64,000 bases of DNA, from NCBI GenBank assembly GCA_004794655.1, contig SMMW01000557.1, positions 1 to 64,000 of the forward strand, read 5' to 3'. Within the stretch, counting starts at the first letter, position 1; each line of letters opens with the position of its first letter. This DNA comes from Marisa cornuarietis. Taxonomy: Eukaryota > Mollusca > Gastropoda > Architaenioglossa > Ampullariidae. The position numbers and the translations under genes were made by a program. The notes below the pieces were generated by a model. The model saw only the letters and a list, made by a program, of their open reading frames with translations. It had not been told where the DNA came from and searched no databases. Below, piece after piece: positions 58,395 to 64,000 of the stretch.

Positions 58395-58997
58395 CTTAAA
58401 ATATAAATTCCACAAAAAACGTGATCAGATTTTTGAAAATGAAAGTTACGTGTCGTTTCAAAACCATATAATAATTTAGTAATCAAAACTGGTCATGTTT
58501 CTAGTCATAACAAAGTAGGCTAGTGGATCCGAATGCACGATTGTCTCGGTTTTCCTAAAAATAACTTGGAAAATTCAATCGTTTACGATTTGTCAAAATG
58601 ATTTTTAATGCCATTTTCATTGATGCATAGTCATAAACTGGTCATATCTATCTGCATTTTGACATTATTATCCACAAGCAGAAAACACCGGAAGATTACT
58701 GCAAGGGAGACTACGTACGAGAAAAACAGAAACAATTTGTTAATTACATCCCTTGATTCTAAAATAAATATACTCGGTTCCCAGGAAAAGCGGGAGAAAA
58801 ACCAATGCGAAATAAACATTTACAGTGCTACTGCTATCATGCACGATATCATATTCACATTTACCAATAAAGTGATAAAAACGTTCCGGAGCTTGTTACT
58901 TTGTGCTTTATCTTTATGGGATTTATTTAATAGTTATTTATTGAAACGTGAGCTGCAACCGGGTAGGCATCTGTGAGAGAGAGAGAGTCGAATCCAA
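58395..58997. other. 5' flank of the JmjC gene
   Basis: AT-rich DNA that probably contains the 5' UTR and promoter. No TATA box or other site could be assigned with confidence. A plus-strand frame at 58,608-58,976 has no recognised domain. Confidence 0.4.
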
Positions 58998-60510
58998 TTT
59001 TTTTTTTTTTTACTGCTTAGGCCATCGGCCCCTAACAGGAGGGTGACATCACAATGACTTTGTAAATCTCTAATGCATTACTTAAAGATATGTTGCAGCA
59101 TTTGTAAGATATCGAGCATACAATTAACGAATTTGAAACTTGGGTGTATTATATTGTCTATTAGAGCACATCGATCTATATGGGTACAAAAATACTACAT
59201 ACTTAAAAATAAAATAAAAAGCTATAGAGAGAGATAACAAACGAGCAAATTAGTGTTTACGCCATCGGCCTTTATTACTGGGGAAGGTGGTGGTGGTAAT
59301 CACTTGTAGTTTTTACAAAACACAAAAAATAGACAAAGTATATTCAAAAATTGCCTATAGTTACAGAGCATTGTTTTGTATTTCCAGTGCCTTTAAAATG
59401 TAAAGCGTAGTGTTACATATTATCGTCTTGCTATTGCTGCTGAGTAGTAGTGTTAACTTAAACATAGATGGATTTCCATAACAGGTCAAACGCATATATT
59501 TATCTCGAAGAACAGTATACCTGGGACACACAAAGATGAAATAAAGTTCTGCTTCATCTATATCTGTGAAAAATGGACAGTTGAAATCAGAAGATGGTGT
59601 ATGTGTTTATGGGTAAGGACTTTTATTAAAGAGACACCTACTCTAAATCTGATTAAAAACTTCTAATGCATTTCTTAAGCAATACATATATATGATGGCT
59701 TCGATTTTGCCAGACACACCCAAAACCATAACGATACAACAAAAAACGTGTAGAAGAAGCCTATGTTATCTTGTTTTGGTTATTATGTTTAACAACATGT
59801 TGTAAGCTTTATGTGGCAGTCTGCTTGGAGTCATGGTCAAAATGTGTAGCCAATATTTATTACTTTTTACAAAAACAGTCACATGTAAGGGATCTCTTAA
59901 TGTTTCTCCATAGACTAGTGCATTAGGGGTTTGTAGTGGGACTCCCAGAAATATTTTTATAGTAGTGTGAACTTTTTCTGTTGGTTTCAGGTTGGCAACA
60001 ACTCTTCATAGTTCTGCTGCATACATCACTTTAGGAAGAATCTGATAGTCAAGCAATTTTAAGAAAACATCAGGAGCAAGATCACTAATAGACAACAATG
60101 CCCTCAGGATTCCAACTACATCTTTTTTTGGCACAACTAGCCATATCATTTAGAGCATGAGAGAAGGACAGACAAGTGGACAGGTAAATACCCAAATATT
60201 TATAAATAGAACAGATATATTTTTGACTCTAAATAGTCATTTCTCATGGGAAGAAATAAAACTCATTTCTAAATACTACAATGTTAGTCTTAGCTAAATT
60301 AACTACTAAATCTAATTTACATGATGTATCTCTTAAATCATTAAGCTGATTCCGCAGACCAGTAATGGTATCCAAAATTAATGCTACATCAATCTGCAAA
60401 AAGCAAAATAAATATTTTTAGGATATCTGGATTTAACTGATTTCCATGTTTACCCTTGTCAATTACTTCTTGTGCTAACTCATTAATAACTAGTGAAAAC
60501 AGGGCTAGAG
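58998..60510 (-). mobile_element. Decayed, 5'-truncated LINE with poly(A) end
   Basis: On the minus strand the RT palm appears as LFSLVINELAQEVIDKG...ILLFAD. One extra base then shifts the frame to DVALILDTITGLRNQLNDLR and NLAKTNIVVF. Downstream scattered pieces (YKYLGIYLS, FSHALNDMA, YGFGCVWQN) match LINE RT C-terminal regions but are broken by many stops. The 3' end is a 14-base T-run on the plus strand (58,998-59,011), that is, a poly(A) tail. GCCATCGGCC occurs at 59,031 and again at 59,263. RT before the palm is absent; the start abuts a (GA)n tract. Confidence 0.7.
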
Positions 60511-60534
60511 AGAGAGAGAAAGAAAAAAAAGAGA

Positions 60535-61112
60535 GGCGAAGTATTAAGAGAGAGGATCGAAGAAGGAATAAAGACTGAAATGTCATAGCGTGGAGGTGAT
60601 TACAAGACCTATGTAAATCGCAGTGTAAGAAATCGTACTCCCTATAGTCACTCAACAGGGCATATCATTCGCCCATGAGTGGTAAGGCGGTGCAGTGCGG
60701 TTCTCAATGCACAGCTTCTAACGTAATAAAACACTATACATATCCGGCTGTGTTCTGGAAAGTGTACTCTGAGCCCGTCTTTATGCAATAATAACGTTGA
60801 CTGGAGTGGTTTAAATCAGTAAATCAGTCAACTAATCAATTGATCGATCCTTATTTCACGTTTGCTTGTATCAGATCATAGTGTGATACTGTGAAAACAC
60901 TTGCAGGCACAGTTACTAGATAAGTTACAGGTTCTGTGCGGGGGAATAAGTAGGAAGGGGGGTGCGAGCACTCGCAAGGCTTATTTTAAAATTAAGATTA
61001 TCTTACTTTATTTCGTGATACCCAGTCCTACTTACAGCACTTTATTTAAAGACACTCTTTATATAAAAGCTTGGGATTCGGTCTGAAACACAAGCACGCA
61101 TGCGCGTGCACG

Positions 61113-61115
<3 letters not shown>
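60535..61115. other. Non-coding region
   Basis: Nothing recognised. A minus-strand AATAAA at 61,041-61,046 could serve the innexin transcript about 390 bp past its stop. Confidence 0.4.

Positions 61116-61154
<39 letters not shown>
61116..61154. repeat. (CA)n microsatellite
   Basis: Uninterrupted CA run. Confidence 0.9.
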
Positions 61155-61156
<2 letters not shown>

Positions 61157-61261
61157 TGGGCACATACACACACTAGATGCGCCACGTTAGCGGAATGTAA
61201 GTGTTTTCTTAGGCATTGCTAAGTGATATGAAAAGAGTCTTTTGAGCGTGATGTGTGTCAC

Positions 61262-61350
61262 AACTCGGGGAGGTCTTTAACAACACTAGCTTGTCACCAC
61301 TGCAGAAGGAGGTCCTGGGTTCAGATCTTGTCTCGAGACACTCTCCGTGT
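61262..61350 (+). mobile_element. tRNA-like SINE head just downstream of the innexin
   Basis: ACTCGGGGAGGTCTTTAACA, then a GGAGGTCCTGGGTTCAGATC block followed by TTGTCTCGAGACAC, has the box B region of family A but not its core or tail. It lies about 90 bp past the innexin stop, probably in the 3' UTR in antisense orientation. Confidence 0.5.
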
Positions 61351-61437
61351 ACTCCAGTTTCTTTACCCCTCAAAATCACATCTAGATGGAAGTACTTTCC
61401 GGCCAAATCAACCAAGAAACAAACAGCCAACCAACCA

Positions 61438-63784
61438 TTACTGCATTTTTCGGGTTTTGTATGCCTCCCAAAGCCTTGCCGCCACTCGCTGTATGTCTCT
61501 TAACCCATAGGTCGATACTAACAGACGTAATTCCAGCAAGACATCTGGATCCAAGAATTCTTCTGAAAACTCCTCAAAGTAGCGGCTCGTACCAAAAGAA
61601 ACCACGACTCCGAACTGCCCTTCAGGGAATAGCTTGTGCAGAAAACTTTGGCGACTGGAGGAAAACATCAGACTGCGAAACCAGAACACGTAGCTATAGA
61701 TGCTGAGCAAGAGGAGGAAAAGCAGCCAGAACCAGAGAGTGGCAAACACTTTTTCATTCCACATGTTGATGGGCAGGACACACTGCACGGTGTACGTCAC
61801 CACGTTTTGCATCTGACGAACTTTGACCTCACACAAAATCTCTCGCGGAAAGAAGCTCAGTTCCGCGGGTCGTCCCGATTCGCCTGTCAGGCGGTCGTAC
61901 AGGAGGGTCCAACCCCAGGTCACGTCTGTTTTCATGAACGAAGCTAAAACTACAAAGGCGCCGCTTAGGAGACAGACAGTCACCAGCTTGGTCAGCATCA
62001 ACAAGCCAGTCTCGTAAGTTCCAAACTGTTTGCCAAACACGAACAGTCCGCACGCACTGAGGACACGTAGACACGCAGCAGATAACGCACGTCTGCTTCG
62101 ACCTTGTTCCACTCGTTTGAGAGCCTGGCGGTTGATGATGATTTCTGCGATCCTTTTATCGTCGCCGATGACATTCCGTACACTTATTCTTTTGCTTAGT
62201 CCATCGCCACACTCCTAGACAGAAATAAGACAAAATGGAGGAAAAGTCTACTGGCATAAGGATTCACAGATCTCAGATCCCAAGCTTCAAACGTGCGTCC
62301 ATTTTTTGTCGAAAACATGAGTATTTTATATATTATGAGAAAAAGTTCCTTGCTATATGATCGTTAAAAGTAATTGAACATATTTTCAACATTGCGTGGT
62401 GGGAGTAATATGACTTTTGATGCTAAATAAAATCTGACCTGCGATTTCCTCAGCCTGTCCGGTGTCATTGTCGAAATGCTAGGTTTCAGTCAGCTGACTT
62501 GATTTTGAAAATAAAAATTACTATTTAAGGCGGACGTGTTCTCTTCACGCGAACCTTTTTACATAATGAGACTGGAGGCTACACATTTTAATATCTTCCA
62601 CTGAGATTGTGCTCAGCTTTATATCAGTGTCCGCCCTTAGTCTCATTCGCTATAAAATTGAAATAATTTCTGCCTGTGCAGTGAGGACATGCAGCGAACG
62701 AGATCCCAACCAAAGCAACATGTTTATACAGTGTCGTTTTGTTAAGAAAAATTAAATTAAAACTTTGAAATATATGTGGTTAGACTTTACGAAGATTCTG
62801 TTGCAAAGAACAGTAATGAACTGAATGAAATTGCAGTTAGGGCTCCTAGATGGCTACTCGATGTGAACAAGGCAGTGACCTGACAAAGAAATCCCCCGCC
62901 AAATCTCTAGACGCACCTGCCACATGATAGATGGGAATCCGAGACAAAATGCCAGCAGAATGAGAACTAGTGGTACCATAGGATACCCATCCATTTTCTG
63001 CCTCGATGCATTCTGTCTCTGTGTCGGGTCATGCGGAATTTCTGTATCCTGAAAGAAAGGTGTCTCTCGTTATCTTCAGTAACAACAGGTTATTGTGATG
63101 AGTACTACTACAGCATTGTGGTAGTTCATAATGCTAACTACATTCTTCTTTCTCCTCCTCCTTCTCAACCCCCCCACTTACATCACACATACGGGCGGTC
63201 AGTTGGCGCCACGATTAGCGCCTGTCACCAATACAGCAAGGATTGATTGTGCTGGGTTCAGATCTCGTCTCGGGCACGCTGTTCTTTCTCTGAATATCTG
63301 TTTACATGACTGACTGCTTTGCTATGATATAGCCTTAGGTGCTGGCTCGGAGTAAAACATTAATTTTGCCCCTCCCCCTTCTCCCACACACACTTTCTAC
63401 CTCATCATCTTTGTCTTCGTATTTTCATCAGCGACTCACTCTTCCTTCGTAACAAACAAAAGCCACGAAAGTTCACATTCACAGCCATTGGCCCCAACTT
63501 CGAGAAAGCTACGGCAGACATTACTTACGTAGTCAATGAAGAGGACGGGGGAGATGCGGCACCAGGCCTTGGTGTAGTTGCACTGAGCTGCGGAGTGCTG
63601 TGGAGGACACAAACACTCGATGGACTCTCCCACAGTGTTGATGGTCTTGAGTACAACTGCAGCTGTAGCCAGCACAACGGATGTGATGCGCAGAAGTGAT
63701 GAGAGAATATCCACTTGACCTTTTCTGACCCAGCTATGTCCTACTATTTCTCTTAGATTAAACGCAGGAACTTGTTGCCTTGCC
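61438..63784 (-). CDS. Innexin-like gap-junction protein, 5' end outside window
   Basis: Three exons, 63784-63529, 63048-62917 and 62214-61438 (stop TAA), join in frame with GT-AG sites and give at least 387 residues. The first exon begins at an acceptor (TTTTTTTAG) and has no ATG, so the start exon lies upstream. Order: N-terminus; TM1 (LLRITSVVLATAAVVL); extracellular loop 1 with GESIECLCPPQ and a later WCRIS; TM2 (MVPLVLILLAFCLGFP) with the conserved proline; cytoplasmic loop; TM3 (VTVCLLSGAFVVLASF); loop 2 with FFPREILCEVKVRQMQNV and YTVQCVLPINMWNEK; TM4 (LWFWLLFLLLLSIYSYVFW); C-terminal tail. Innexins form intercellular channels in the plasma membrane. The usual YYQW motif before TM2 reads GYPM here, marking a divergent paralogue. 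The last exon has GC-rich codons. Confidence 0.85.
63193..63380 (+). mobile_element. SINE family A, most complete copy, in innexin intron 1
   Basis: A tRNA-like head (GGCGGTCAGTTGGCGCCACG, then TGTGCTGGGTTCAGATCTCG with a box B-like GGTTCAGATCTC) is followed by GGGCACGCTGTTCTTTCTCT, ATCTGTTTACATGACTGACT, TATAGCCTTAGGTGCTGGC and GAGTAAAACATTAAT, and a C-rich tail. This copy gives the best view of the family's full order. It is antisense to the innexin. Confidence 0.75.
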
Positions 63785-64000
63785 CTAAAAAAATTTGATG
63801 CAAACTTTCAGGCCAAAACATGTGCCTGGGCACAAACTACTTAATTGTGATGCACATGGTGTGCACATAATCGTTTGTGCAAACAGGAGTATGAGAGGCA
63901 GTGTGGGTGTGTGTGTGAGAGAGAAAGAGAATTGTGAGCGAGTATTATTGTGAGTGTTGTTATAAAAGTATCAAATGTCGTCCCGAAAAGCTCTAGTTGA
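63785..64000. other. Innexin intron, partial
   Basis: Non-coding sequence upstream of the first visible innexin exon, with a short (GT)n/(GA)n tract at 63,905-63,930. The 5' exon is not in the window. Confidence 0.5.

Noticed and set aside
1..64000. CRISPR array, bacterial operon or defence system
   Set aside because: All coding evidence is spliced animal genes and eukaryotic retroelements; repeats are microsatellites, minisatellites or transposons without spacers.

Overview
This is a eukaryotic, animal nuclear window, most likely from a mollusc or another lophotrochozoan. The evidence is intron-containing genes with GT-AG splice sites, an innexin (an invertebrate gap-junction protein), a type II membrane carbohydrate sulfotransferase, a tRNA-Trp-primed Ty3/Gypsy element, APE-type LINEs, tRNA-derived SINEs and very many (CA)n tracts. 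The taxon is inferred from gene content and repeat style; nothing in the sequence names a species. No bacterial genes, CRISPR arrays or rRNA were seen.

Layout. Positions 1-722 are non-coding. Positions 723-6507 hold a complete-ended but coding-defective Ty3/Gypsy-like LTR retrotransposon on the minus strand. It has two roughly 895-bp LTRs, a tRNA-Trp primer-binding site, Gag with a SCAN-like region and a zinc knuckle, a retropepsin fused to a long coiled coil, a residual RNase H and a polypurine tract. Reverse transcriptase and integrase are missing. Positions 6.5-15.9 kb are non-coding, with microsatellites, SINEs, a locally duplicated GT-rich block and a small terminal-inverted-repeat element. 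Positions 15.92-19.2 kb hold a LINE (APE endonuclease plus RT, minus strand) broken by two frameshifts. Positions 19.28-24.55 kb hold a 221-bp tandem duplication and three copies of a dispersed repeat. About 24.5-45.5 kb is mostly non-coding, with a ubiquitin-L40 retropseudogene (36.25 kb), a decayed LINE (39.5-40.95 kb) and SINE pieces.

Host genes are concentrated at the right end. A carbohydrate sulfotransferase (plus strand) has three exons between 45,667 and 49,247, giving 437 aa. A JmjC-type Fe(II)/2-oxoglutarate oxygenase (minus strand) has nine inferred exons between 58,394 and 54,015, giving 583 aa. A divergent innexin (minus strand) occupies 63,784-61,438 with its 5' end outside the window. 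Between and inside these genes lie a 1.85-kb inverted-repeat element carrying a nested retroposon with a target-site duplication, a decayed FADD-motif LINE, and SINE copies in introns or just downstream of genes.

The three host genes do not form an obvious pathway: Golgi glycan sulfation, a 2-oxoglutarate oxygenase, and a gap-junction channel. The most unusual object is the LTR element, where a long coiled-coil reading frame sits in the place normally held by reverse transcriptase and an in-frame TGA replaces the last cysteine of the Gag zinc knuckle.
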